DNA of 7,041 nucleotides from Candidatus Pacebacteria bacterium CG10_big_fil_rev_8_21_14_0_10_44_11 (GCA_002772705.1 PFDH01000057.1:1-7041); one strand, 5' to 3'. Shown: positions 1 to 6,092, counted from the stretch's first letter. The notes: a model not told the origin generated them from the sequence alone. Made by a program: numbers and translations.

Positions 1-847
1 AACCCTGCTTTGTGCTGTCATTGGGTAAAATGTAAATATCTTGCCGGCCATTCGTACTAATTAACTCGGCCTCACCCCGAATAATTTTTTCTAGTGGACG
101 ACAATAAAAACAGCCTAATTCTCCTTGAGGACAGTTAAAGATTCCCAGTTTCCGCTGCAGTTTCATTTTTTTGGCTATCTCCATCACTTGTTCATGAGCT
201 TGAACCAAATCTGGCAGCTGTTTTTCAGTCAAATCGTCATTTTTTTCTAGGTACCAATAGCTAACCTTGGCCACTCGACGATGTTGAATGTTATGAACCA
301 ACAGATGATAAATCGGCAACTGCAAGGAGTTGTCTTCTTCTTCTTTAGTACTCGTCTTAAAGTCGATGATATTCACTGAATCTTCTGACTCCAGATATTC
401 TAGCCAATCAATTTTGCCGCAGAGAATAATCTCATCAGCCTCTGAAATCCAATATTGAGGCAAGTCAGTTTTAATCTTAATCGCTTTTCGTTTTAGGGGT
501 CCAGGATGGGCCATCACTCTGTGCAACATCGCTTCGCCCCGTTGCGTATAGACCATCTCTTGATCTTGACTTAAAAATCCCCCTTTTTTGCCAGCAACTT
601 TTTTCCAAGCCTGCTCAAACCGCCCAATTAACGAGCGAGAAAAACGTTGATCAACTGATAAAATCGACAAGGATTCTAAAACCTCATGCACTGCTTGTCC
701 CAAAGCCAAGGGCGGCGCCATCAGTTGAATTTTATGTCGGGTCGCCGGATCCTTATACACTGACTGCAAAAAATAAGCCCGGGGACACTTCAAAAAACTG
801 CTAATACTGGTGTGAGAAACCCAAAGTGCGGAATAGGGATCGGGCAT
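1..847 (-). CDS. Stand-alone PD-(D/E)XK nuclease, RecB/AddB/Cas4-like with predicted Fe-S cluster (3' end outside window)
   Basis: The visible 282 residues carry the full motif set of the RecB-type PD-(D/E)XK nuclease fold: an N-terminal SSFLKCPRAY motif with C21, a GQAVHEVLE helix with H54, motif II CGKIDW with D147, motif III IIDFKTS with D162 and K164, and the QLPIY helix with Q177 and Y180. D147, D162 and K164 are the expected metal-binding and catalytic residues. C239, C246 and C249 follow, and with C21 they match the split four-cysteine arrangement that holds a [4Fe-4S] cluster in AddB and Cas4. The start is fixed by an in-frame TAG two codons upstream and by AGAGG at 855-859, seven bases before the ATG. 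The first motif begins about ten residues from that start, so there is no N-terminal helicase part as in AddB or UvrD-like proteins. The family degrades or trims DNA ends in repair or recombination. The exact role here is unknown, and Cas4 is unlikely because no CRISPR genes are nearby. Confidence 0.88.
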   Translation of the reverse strand, partial: MPDPYSALWVSHTSISSFLKCPRAYFLQSVYKDPATRHKIQLMAPPLALGQAVHEVLESLSILSVDQRFSRSLIGRFEQAWKKVAGKKGGFLSQDQEMVYTQRGEAMLHRVMAHPGPLKRKAIKIKTDLPQYWISEADEIILCGKIDWLEYLESEDSVNIIDFKTSTKEEEDNSLQLPIYHLLVHNIQHRRVAKVSYWYLEKNDDLTEKQLPDLVQAHEQVMEIAKKMKLQRKLGIFNCPQGELGCFYCRPLEKIIRGEAELISTNGRQDIYILPNDSTKQG

Positions 848-861
848 AATCTAACCTCTGT

Positions 862-896
862 GGTACGTATAGTAGCTGGTCAGACCAATTTGTCTA
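862..896 (-). promoter_or_regulatory. Candidate sigma70-type promoter of the nuclease gene
   Basis: Reading the minus strand, TAGACA (891-896) resembles a -35 box and TACTAT (869-874) a -10 box, with a 16-base spacer. Shifting the -10 by one base to ACTATA gives a 17-base spacer. Transcription would begin near 862, leaving a short leader that contains the AGAGG ribosome site. The position just downstream of the pilin-operon terminator fits an independent unit. This is a pattern match only. Confidence 0.45.
877..887. promoter_or_regulatory. Perfect small palindrome between the -35 and -10 boxes (possible operator)
   Basis: TGGTC-A-GACCA is an exact inverted repeat with 5-base arms and a one-base centre. 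It sits inside the spacer of the candidate nuclease promoter. A repressor bound there would block RNA polymerase, but an 11-base palindrome can arise by chance and no cognate regulator gene is visible. Confidence 0.25.
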
Positions 897-923
897 GAGT
901 GAGCTAAAACCATTTTTGGTAAC

Positions 924-956
924 AAAAAACCCCTCACCAGTTGAGGCGAGGGGTTT
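924..956 (-). terminator. Rho-independent terminator of the pilin operon
   Basis: On the minus strand AAACCCCTC (948-956) pairs perfectly with GAGGGGTTT (927-935), giving a 9-base stem around a 12-base loop, and the T tract runs on to 924. It begins 17 bases after the major pilin stop codon, as expected for the end of that transcript. A smaller internal pairing (CCTCA with TGAGG) is also possible but is less stable. The plus-strand side lacks a good T run, so termination should be mainly in the minus direction. Confidence 0.9.
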
Positions 957-973
957 AATTCAAATCGTTTAAC

Positions 974-1453
974 TTAGCGGGTAGCTGAAATGCTCGCACC
1001 AAGCTCGGCAGTTGGAGCAGCAACCGTAATTCGGTTGTTGGCTACTGAAGAGACAATGGTGTAGCCAGTGTCATACGCACCTGCACAGTCGGCCTCAGCA
1101 ACCGATCCCGCCACCGCTGCTTGAGGATCTCTTGGCAAAGCAGCCAAATACGTCGTAACTAGATCAGCGCAAAGATTAGCACCAGTGTCACTGATATTTA
1201 AAACAGCATTGGTAATGCCAGCTGGAGGCACACCATTATTATCAGCCATGTACTGGTGGACAGCATTCAAAATTGCACTGACGTCACTGGCACGTTGGGT
1301 GTTGTTGGCTTGGGCAAACTGTCGAGCGGGATTAATGGCAATCAAGGTGATGGCCAATAAGACAGCCAAGATACCGATCACAACCAATAGCTCAATCAAG
1401 GTGAAGCCGGCTTGTTTACTACGAAGGAAGAAATTGGGTAGGACTTTTTTCAT
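974..1453 (-). CDS. Major type IV pilin (PilA-like prepilin)
   Basis: This 159-residue prepilin has a short basic leader ending KQAG, a class III cleavage site between G16 and F17, and mature FTLIE with the conserved Glu at mature position 5 (E21). The hydrophobic helix continues to about residue 40 and ends in INPARQF, a form common in major pilins of Candidate Phyla Radiation bacteria. The rest is a small Ala/Thr/Val-rich globular domain with only two cysteines, C95 and C123, which could form one disulfide. It is the last gene of the unit and is followed directly by a strong terminator. Its size, canonical N-terminus and small head make it the best candidate for the shaft subunit, with export by the Sec route and cleavage by a prepilin peptidase encoded elsewhere. 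The ribosome site is weak (GGA, six bases before the ATG). A minor pilin role cannot be excluded from sequence alone. Confidence 0.88.
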   Translation of the reverse strand: MKKVLPNFFLRSKQAGFTLIELLVVIGILAVLLAITLIAINPARQFAQANNTQRASDVSAILNAVHQYMADNNGVPPAGITNAVLNISDTGANLCADLVTTYLAALPRDPQAAVAGSVAEADCAGAYDTGYTIVSSVANNRITVAAPTAELGASISATR

Positions 1454-1460
1454 ATTGGAT

Positions 1461-1477
1461 CCATCTTAAACCATCTT
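1461..1477 (-). repeat. Short direct repeat in the major pilin leader
   Basis: On the minus strand AAGATGG occurs twice, at 1471-1477 and 1461-1467, separated by TTT, in the 46-base gap before the major pilin. The copy nearer the gene supplies the GGA that may act as the ribosome site. It may only reflect purine-rich leader sequence. No hairpin is seen in the gap. Confidence 0.35.
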
Positions 1478-1499
1478 TTTTACTCAGGTCAATAGGGAA

Positions 1500-2717
1500 T
1501 TACAGGATGGTTAATGTAATCTCTATCTGATGTTGCTGTGTTTGCACTTCCTGAAAGTTAGTTTGGTAACCCCAAGCATCCATTTGAGTGCTGAGCGCTT
1601 CCCGTAACTCCAAGGGCACCGTTGCCAAAACAGAGACTCTGACGCTGCCGCTCAGGGTAGTTTGCGTGTCTCCCTCCGTGATATTAGCAAAGCCAGCATC
1701 TTTGAGCTGTTGAGTCAAGACGTCAGAAGCCTGGGGATCATTGCTTGAATTAATTATTTGAATGCTGACTTGACTAAGGTTTAGACCAGCAGAACTAGAG
1801 GCAGCTAACAGTTCTGACAAACTAGCCGATGAAGACGCTTGAAGTAGAGAAATAGGAGTTTGAGTTGGTGTTGAAGTTGCTATTATTGGTTCAGTCACAA
1901 CTGGTGCAGTGATAGGAGTGAGAGCCAGATCTCTTTGTCTTGACCACATAATCAGCCCGACTAGCACCCCAATTAACACAACAAAAAGCGCCGCTAGCCC
2001 AACTAATCGTTTCCGATCCGAATCGTCTTGAGGCAAAGCCGTCATCGACGCCCTCATTTCATCTTTTTTGATGGTGCTTTCAAGAAAATTTTGAGCGTGA
2101 TACTTGTCAACGGTTGTGAGCAATAAGCCGGCAGTTTGAGCGGTAAAGCCGTTTGATTTAAATAAATGTGAAACCACGATAATGGGAAAGATCGCCATCA
2201 ACTTAATTTCTCTGTCGGCAAGGGCTTTGACGACTGGCTCATAAAAATCTCGGTTGAGAGCAATCAAGATCTTTTCTTTTTCAATTGACAGGACAGTCGA
2301 GAAGACATTGGCAAAGGGAACACTCTGGACAAAAAGCCGCTTTTCATTCTCTAGTTCAGAATCTGCTGGTGCTCCAATTTTTTCTTCTAGTTCAGTCACG
2401 GCTACCGTTTCAGATTTTTGTGTTTTTTCTGCAGCGTTTTTTTCAACTTGAGTGGGCTTAGCATCCCCAGTTAGTTTTTTGGAAAAATAGACGCTGCTAT
2501 CCAGCAAAAGAACCGCACTAGCACTAACAAGTTTTTGCTGCGCAAAGAAGATGCTTAGTCCTCTGATAAAGCCTGGTTCATCTTTGACCTCAAGGTCTTG
2601 AACGATCTTCGGATCAAATAGATAGTTGGTAATCTTGCCACTAGACTCTCTAAAGATACTCATTTGAGCCCGTTGTAAAAGAACGACAATAGTTTCAGTT
2701 TGTTTTCGCTTCCACAT
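1500..2717 (-). CDS. Composite pilus-operon membrane protein: PilM-like N-terminal part, one TM helix, LytR_C-like external domain
   Basis: I recognise parts of this 405-residue protein but not the whole. Residues 8-80 and 125-187 form alternating strands and helices. The second block runs from QSVPF through KILIALNRDFYEPVVKAL to a hydrophobic strand, which resembles the middle of the PilM/actin-like fold (P-x-x-x-V, then iAl-r-fyepvvkaL, then Ia-iPi). A charged Lys/Glu/Thr-rich insert (84-124) separates the blocks, and I see no convincing nucleotide-binding motif. Residues 239-258 are one strong transmembrane helix with basic DRKR before it, so the N-terminus should be cytoplasmic. A Ser/Thr/Pro/Ala-rich linker (264-312) leads to residues 317-395, which match the LytR_C pattern: VSIQIINSS, then a helix with LTQQLKDAGF, then strands. 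The start lies two bases after the preceding TAG and has AAGAGG ten bases upstream. It probably tethers cytoplasmic assembly factors to the envelope. The PilM likeness is an inference, whereas the TM and LytR_C assignments are firmer. Confidence 0.72.
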   Translation of the reverse strand: MWKRKQTETIVVLLQRAQMSIFRESSGKITNYLFDPKIVQDLEVKDEPGFIRGLSIFFAQQKLVSASAVLLLDSSVYFSKKLTGDAKPTQVEKNAAEKTQKSETVAVTELEEKIGAPADSELENEKRLFVQSVPFANVFSTVLSIEKEKILIALNRDFYEPVVKALADREIKLMAIFPIIVVSHLFKSNGFTAQTAGLLLTTVDKYHAQNFLESTIKKDEMRASMTALPQDDSDRKRLVGLAALFVVLIGVLVGLIMWSRQRDLALTPITAPVVTEPIIATSTPTQTPISLLQASSSASLSELLAASSSAGLNLSQVSIQIINSSNDPQASDVLTQQLKDAGFANITEGDTQTTLSGSVRVSVLATVPLELREALSTQMDAWGYQTNFQEVQTQQHQIEITLTIL

Positions 2718-2719
2718 CG

Positions 2720-3109
2720 CTATTCAACCTCTTGCCAAGCATCTACTGTCAAGACGCCATTATTCCTGGTCAGCGTCGCTTCAATTGTTCGCTCAAAGCC
2801 ATCAACCCGGCCAACCGACCTAACAACCAGCGGATTAATACCTGTAACGCTCAGGGTGGCACTACCACTGCTGACTGGTAAAACTTCTCCAGTATAACTT
2901 GGATTCCGCAATAATCTCAAGATTGCATTTTCAACTCCGCTCTCTGCAATCGAGAGCGCTAGCGTACCCACTTGTTGGTTGGTAGAAACTACCGTGCTAT
3001 CGATCACCAATAACACCGCAGCCGAGACAATGGTCACACTCAACACCACAAAAATCATCAGAGCAATCAGTACACTGCCTGACTGGTTGTTTTGATTGTT
3101 TTTTTTCAT
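2720..3109 (-). CDS. Minor pseudopilin of the PilX/GspK type, lacking Glu5
   Basis: This 129-residue protein has a polar Asn/Gln-rich leader ending in G11, then SVLIALMIFVVL and a continuous hydrophobic helix to about residue 36. Cleavage at G11/S12 puts Ala (A16) at mature position 5 instead of Glu. Loss of Glu5 is a known trait of GspK and the PilX_N family, which cap the tip of the pseudopilus. The segment LALSIAESGVENAILRLL (50-67) also fits the PilX_N pattern after the helix. The C-terminal half is a short run of beta strands with no cysteine. The start overlaps the preceding stop as ATGA, and AGGA lies five bases upstream (3115-3118). It is smaller than GspK, which carries an added globular domain, so PilX is the closer comparison. 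It likely sits at the top of the priming complex with the three pseudopilins upstream. Confidence 0.8.
   Translation of the reverse strand: MKKNNQNNQSGSVLIALMIFVVLSVTIVSAAVLLVIDSTVVSTNQQVGTLALSIAESGVENAILRLLRNPSYTGEVLPVSSGSATLSVTGINPLVVRSVGRVDGFERTIEATLTRNNGVLTVDAWQEVE
3106..3109 (-). promoter_or_regulatory. ATGA stop/start overlap (translational coupling)
   Basis: The TGA of the PilW/GspJ-like gene shares bases with the ATG of the PilX/GspK-like gene. An AGGA lies five bases before this ATG, so both reinitiation and new ribosome loading are possible. Confidence 0.8.
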
Positions 3110-3627
3110 CGCAGTCCTGCTGTTGTTTGATAGAGTTGTGACTCTTGGCCGTTGGTTTCTTGAATTGGACTAGTCAATCTAAATTGGAGTTGCAACGAAT
3201 GTTTGCCGCCCACATTTCCCAGTCTGGTAGCCAAAAAATCACTCGCTAGGGTTGCGGTATGCAGCGGTATAGCTTGCCCATCTCTGGTTAATGTCAAAAC
3301 AGCTCCAACCAGTTCATAGGTATAGTTAACACCACCAATGGTTAGCTGAATTCGATTGCTAGCCGCTCCCAGTGACGCGGGCTCAACAATTTGGTCGGCC
3401 CGTTGAATGTCGTACAGTAAGCGACTAAAAATATACTGGCCGTCGCCTTCAACTGCAGAGAGAGCATGGCTACTTTGCTTTGCGTCTAGCATCGAAATAA
3501 ATAAGGAAGAAAGTTGAATAAAAAGTAACGAAACCAAGGCAAAGTAAATGAGCAGCTCAACCAATGTATAGCCCGCCTGAAAAAAGTTGATGGTTGGTGA
3601 TGATTTAAATGATGAAAAGATGTTCAT
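3106..3627 (-). CDS. Minor pseudopilin of the PilW/GspJ type
   Basis: This 173-residue prepilin has a leader ending FFQAG, cleavage at G19/Y20, mature YTLVE with Glu5 (E24), and a helix LLIYFALVSLLF. Following segments with aromatic and basic positions, such as GQYIFSRLLYDIQRADQIV (63-81), match the GspJ/PilW pattern in which a helix with R and D residues precedes the beta domain. NRIQLTIGGVNYTYELVGAVLTLTRDG (91-117) reads as the beta hairpins that record a strand-turn-strand core. It has no cysteine. Both ends overlap neighbours by ATGA. The start has no ribosome site (TACTCACC precedes it), so translation probably depends on ribosomes finishing the gene before it. Its place between the V/I-like and X/K-like genes supports the J/W assignment, which rests on order and overall form because such sequences diverge strongly. 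Confidence 0.78.
   Translation of the reverse strand: MNIFSSFKSSPTINFFQAGYTLVELLIYFALVSLLFIQLSSLFISMLDAKQSSHALSAVEGDGQYIFSRLLYDIQRADQIVEPASLGAASNRIQLTIGGVNYTYELVGAVLTLTRDGQAIPLHTATLASDFLATRLGNVGGKHSLQLQFRLTSPIQETNGQESQLYQTTAGLR
3624..3627 (-). promoter_or_regulatory. ATGA stop/start overlap without a ribosome site
   Basis: The propeller gene ends in TGA that overlaps the next ATG. The preceding bases (TTAACTACTCACC) hold no Shine-Dalgarno-like run, so the downstream gene probably relies on termination-reinitiation. Confidence 0.75.
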
Positions 3628-5585
3628 GGTGAGTAGTTAACTGTCATTGACTCTAACACCGGTGTACTTGAGCTATCACCAGTAGTCATAAAGACTTTAT
3701 AGCGAAAACAGCGACCAGGATTTTCGTAGCCAGCCGAGTTGTCATCAAGCGGAATTGCTCCATCTGCAGTGTAAAAACTAGAACTAGTGCCATCAGGTCC
3801 GACGTAGTTATAGGCTGTATCAGTGCAGTTGTCATTGACTGGATCGGCAACCGCGATTTGGTATTGAGCGGTTGTTTGGTTAGCAATGATTAGACTTGGT
3901 AAAACATAGTTAAAGGCGGTCGAATACGTAGCATCAAAGATCCTTGACTCAAAAGTTCCCTCTGAAGAAAACGCTTCACCGGCTCCACCTTCGATAACCT
4001 TAAATTCTTGATCGCCATCTTTGGTGACAATGTATGAAAAAGCTTCGCCGTCACTTTCAAGTACCCCAGAAACGCCGTAGACACCCGTATCTAAGTTTAG
4101 ACCACCGCAACGCTGTGGGCTAGTTTCTTGCGAAATATCAATTACTTGGTACTCCTCACCACCGGTACCAACAATGATCAACTTGTTTTCAGTCACCAGA
4201 GCCAAGCCGTTTGGATTCATCCCGTTAGAGTCGTACTCACCAATTTTTGGCAAACTGCCTGACTTAGTTTGAGTATTGATAATAAAAAGTTCTCTTCTTG
4301 AATCGTCAAGATCGGTCAGCAAATACGCCCGGGTACCAGTTTCATTAACAGCAATATCTTTACCCCGTTTAGAGTTAACGTCAGCTGTTCCTGCTCGAGA
4401 AATATTAGTTGGGTTGGCCACATTAACCAGCTGCATTTCAGCCACCCCCCAGTCAACCGCCACATAGGCATAATCACCCACCACCCTAACCCGATAGCCA
4501 GTGGCCGGCCACCACCAGTAGGGACTCAAGCTGACTGAGTCAAGCTCTGGCCGTTCGCCAGTCTTACTACTCAGATCAAACGTATGGAGTTTAGGACCAA
4601 TGACTGCATAGCCAACATTCCCCTTCACAAACACACCCTGGGCGCTTCCCCACCAAAAAGTATCATTAAAGTAGCCCACTTCCTGGTTAGTGTTCAAGTC
4701 GACAATCACCACATCTTTGCTGACATCCCCAGTAGCGACGTACGCATAATTATTGTCAATGTAGATATCATTAGTGTCGTAGCCGGTTATGGTACTGGAA
4801 GTGCTAATTTGAGGCGGGTCGTCCTGAGAAATACCCAACTCAACAAAAACACCATTATGATCATCAGTCCCAGTAAACGCTTTGCCTTCGATTGCTCTAA
4901 CTACCTTGGCCTTGGCCGATTGAGGCAAGTCGTACTCAGCCTGAATGTACTCATTTGGCTGACACCAATTGCCTTTGCCCCCAGAAGCGAGCTCTACTTC
5001 TCCACCGTAGTTATTGATGACAGTTGTTCCAACTTGGGTACCTGGAATAAAATCAGCCTCAGTTGTTTCGGTCAATGATAAATTGTCTAAATAGCGAGTG
5101 TAGTACTGTTCCGTTTGAATTGAGCCTGGTGTTGGTAGTGTCCAGCTAATAGTGACAATCGCTTTTCGAGTTGAAGGATCAGGACTGCCACCGGTAGTGG
5201 TGATAACTCCCGCACTATCCCGATTAACAGCTTTAATCTCAATTTGCCTGGTTAATCCCTGTATTGTTTCTGGCCCCGCCGCTAGCTGCCAACTCACACC
5301 AGAGATTACTGGATGATAGTTACCTGGCACGGCAAAGGCCTCCCAATCATCTTCACGAATCACTCTTAAGGCTTCAGTGGCTTCACGAATCAGGCCGGTA
5401 GCTGTAGTTCGCCGCTGACGTTGAACCTCACCCTCTTTGGTGGTGATAATGGCGCCGATTAACGATGGCAATAACAATCCCATCAGTGCCATCACCACCA
5501 AAACTTCAACCAATAAACTACCCCGCGAACCCCATGATTTGGACAGATTTTTCAGGTGGCGGATTAGGCGGGCAGGGTTTGTCAT
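3624..5585 (-). CDS. Giant minor pseudopilin (PilV/GspI position) with beta-propeller and C-terminal beta-sandwich
   Basis: The 653-residue protein starts with a basic leader ending SRG, cleavage at G22/S23, and mature SLLVE with Glu5 (E27), then a helix to about residue 46. Residues 50-170 resemble a PilV/GspI stalk and head (ATGLIREATEALRVIREDDW; a strand ending VTISWTL). A linker (170-240) follows. From about 265 to 535 at least six repeats are seen, each with the form (a hydrophobic strand, G/N-x-AYV, then VVD/FDL/LVNV), starting near 272, 315, 364, 409, 459 and 502. VRVVGDYAYVAVDWG is close to the LVIVD repeat, so a beta-propeller is predicted. Residues 543-653 form a beta-sandwich often seen on such proteins (ESRIFDATYST; YNYVGPDGTSSSFYT; CFRYKVFMTTGD; TPVLESMTVNY). 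C587 and C626 could pair, and so could C208 and C493. Ordinary PilV/GspI is under 200 residues. It probably presents the propeller at the pilus tip, perhaps for attachment, but the ligand is unknown. Confidence 0.85.
   Translation of the reverse strand: MTNPARLIRHLKNLSKSWGSRGSLLVEVLVVMALMGLLLPSLIGAIITTKEGEVQRQRRTTATGLIREATEALRVIREDDWEAFAVPGNYHPVISGVSWQLAAGPETIQGLTRQIEIKAVNRDSAGVITTTGGSPDPSTRKAIVTISWTLPTPGSIQTEQYYTRYLDNLSLTETTEADFIPGTQVGTTVINNYGGEVELASGGKGNWCQPNEYIQAEYDLPQSAKAKVVRAIEGKAFTGTDDHNGVFVELGISQDDPPQISTSSTITGYDTNDIYIDNNYAYVATGDVSKDVVIVDLNTNQEVGYFNDTFWWGSAQGVFVKGNVGYAVIGPKLHTFDLSSKTGERPELDSVSLSPYWWWPATGYRVRVVGDYAYVAVDWGVAEMQLVNVANPTNISRAGTADVNSKRGKDIAVNETGTRAYLLTDLDDSRRELFIINTQTKSGSLPKIGEYDSNGMNPNGLALVTENKLIIVGTGGEEYQVIDISQETSPQRCGGLNLDTGVYGVSGVLESDGEAFSYIVTKDGDQEFKVIEGGAGEAFSSEGTFESRIFDATYSTAFNYVLPSLIIANQTTAQYQIAVADPVNDNCTDTAYNYVGPDGTSSSFYTADGAIPLDDNSAGYENPGRCFRYKVFMTTGDSSSTPVLESMTVNYSP
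5582..5585 (-). promoter_or_regulatory. ATGA stop/start overlap without a nearby ribosome site
   Basis: The GspH-like gene ends in TGA overlapping the ATG of the propeller pseudopilin. The only purine run, GGGAG, is more than 15 bases before the ATG, too far for normal use, so reinitiation is the likely mode for this large protein. Confidence 0.72.
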
Positions 5586-6079
5586 GGTGTCAAGGTAATT
5601 ACTCCCAGGGAATTAAACTTAATGGTCACGGATTCGTTGTTGGTCGTATTTCTTAAGATCAGCGTATCAGTCTCACTAGCATAACTAAAAACTTCGCCAC
5701 TTTGCTGAGAAAAAATCACTTGTTGCTGAGGCAGGTTGATGGTCTGAAATTGAAGATCGACTGGTAGTTGAACCAAAATATTGTCACTTGCCAGAGGGTT
5801 ATAGGTGTCACCGGCAAACAAGATGTACGAAATAGTCTCAAACCTGACCCCATAGGCCTGAGCCATGCCGCCTGCCGCATCGCCCGTCATCGCTCGATTT
5901 TGTTGTCGACGCAAATCTGAAATCACGGTTTGGGTAAATTCTTGAGTCGAGGTTTTGGCAATGAGTCCAGTGAGCGAAATGTTGGAAAGCGCAAAAATGA
6001 TGGTAAACAAGCCGAGCACTAACAATAACTCAACCAGAGTGAAGCCGTGTATTAGGTTGTTGGGCAAGGTTTTTTTCAT
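5582..6079 (-). CDS. Minor pseudopilin of the GspH/FimT type
   Basis: This 165-residue prepilin has the leader MKKTLPNNLIHG, cleavage at G12/F13, and mature FTLVE with Glu5 (E17), followed by the helix LLLVLGLFTIIFAL. After the helix, TVISDLRRQQNRAMT (51-65) is the helix with paired basic residues typical of GspH. The rest is strand-rich: AYGVRFETISYILFAG, then QQVIFSQQSGEVFSY, then LILRN and SVTIKFNSLGVITL at the end. A closing strand with F-N-S-L-G-V-I is the recurring end of GspH/FimT domains. The length is normal for the family. It lies 13 bases after the kinase and overlaps the propeller gene by ATGA. The sequence before its ATG (GAGTTTAAAGA) offers only a weak ribosome site. Its leader is like that of the major pilin (MKKVLPN), suggesting a shared origin or conversion at the 5' end. 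Confidence 0.83.
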   Translation of the reverse strand: MKKTLPNNLIHGFTLVELLLVLGLFTIIFALSNISLTGLIAKTSTQEFTQTVISDLRRQQNRAMTGDAAGGMAQAYGVRFETISYILFAGDTYNPLASDNILVQLPVDLQFQTINLPQQQVIFSQQSGEVFSYASETDTLILRNTTNNESVTIKFNSLGVITLTP

Positions 6080-6092
6080 TCTTTAAACTCAA

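Noticed and set aside
1..847. Identification of the nuclease as Cas4 with a CRISPR system
   Set aside because: There are no CRISPR repeats and no cas1, cas2 or other cas genes in the window. The motifs are shared across the whole RecB-like nuclease group.
909..920. Hairpin ACCA-TTTT-TGGT downstream of the terminator
   Set aside because: Four-base arms rich in A/T give little stability, and the neighbouring 9-base stem explains termination.
1185..1469. A 94-codon plus-strand reading frame opposite the major pilin
   Set aside because: It is the complement of the pilin helix region. Its apparent hydrophobic and basic composition follows from that, and the pilin call is much stronger.
1464..1492. 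A sigma70 promoter directly before the major pilin (TTGACC, 17 bases, TTAAGA)
   Set aside because: The -10 match is poor and the start point would fall about four bases before the ATG, downstream of the putative ribosome site. It is kept only as a point in the findings.
4584..5078. A 164-codon plus-strand reading frame opposite the propeller gene
   Set aside because: Its product shows no recognisable motif, it lacks a sensible ribosome site, and the minus-strand gene there has a clear domain structure. It is an antisense shadow.
3106..5585. Recoded genetic code (TGA read as glycine)
   Set aside because: TGA serves as the stop in three ATGA junctions, each giving proteins of expected length, so the standard bacterial code fits.
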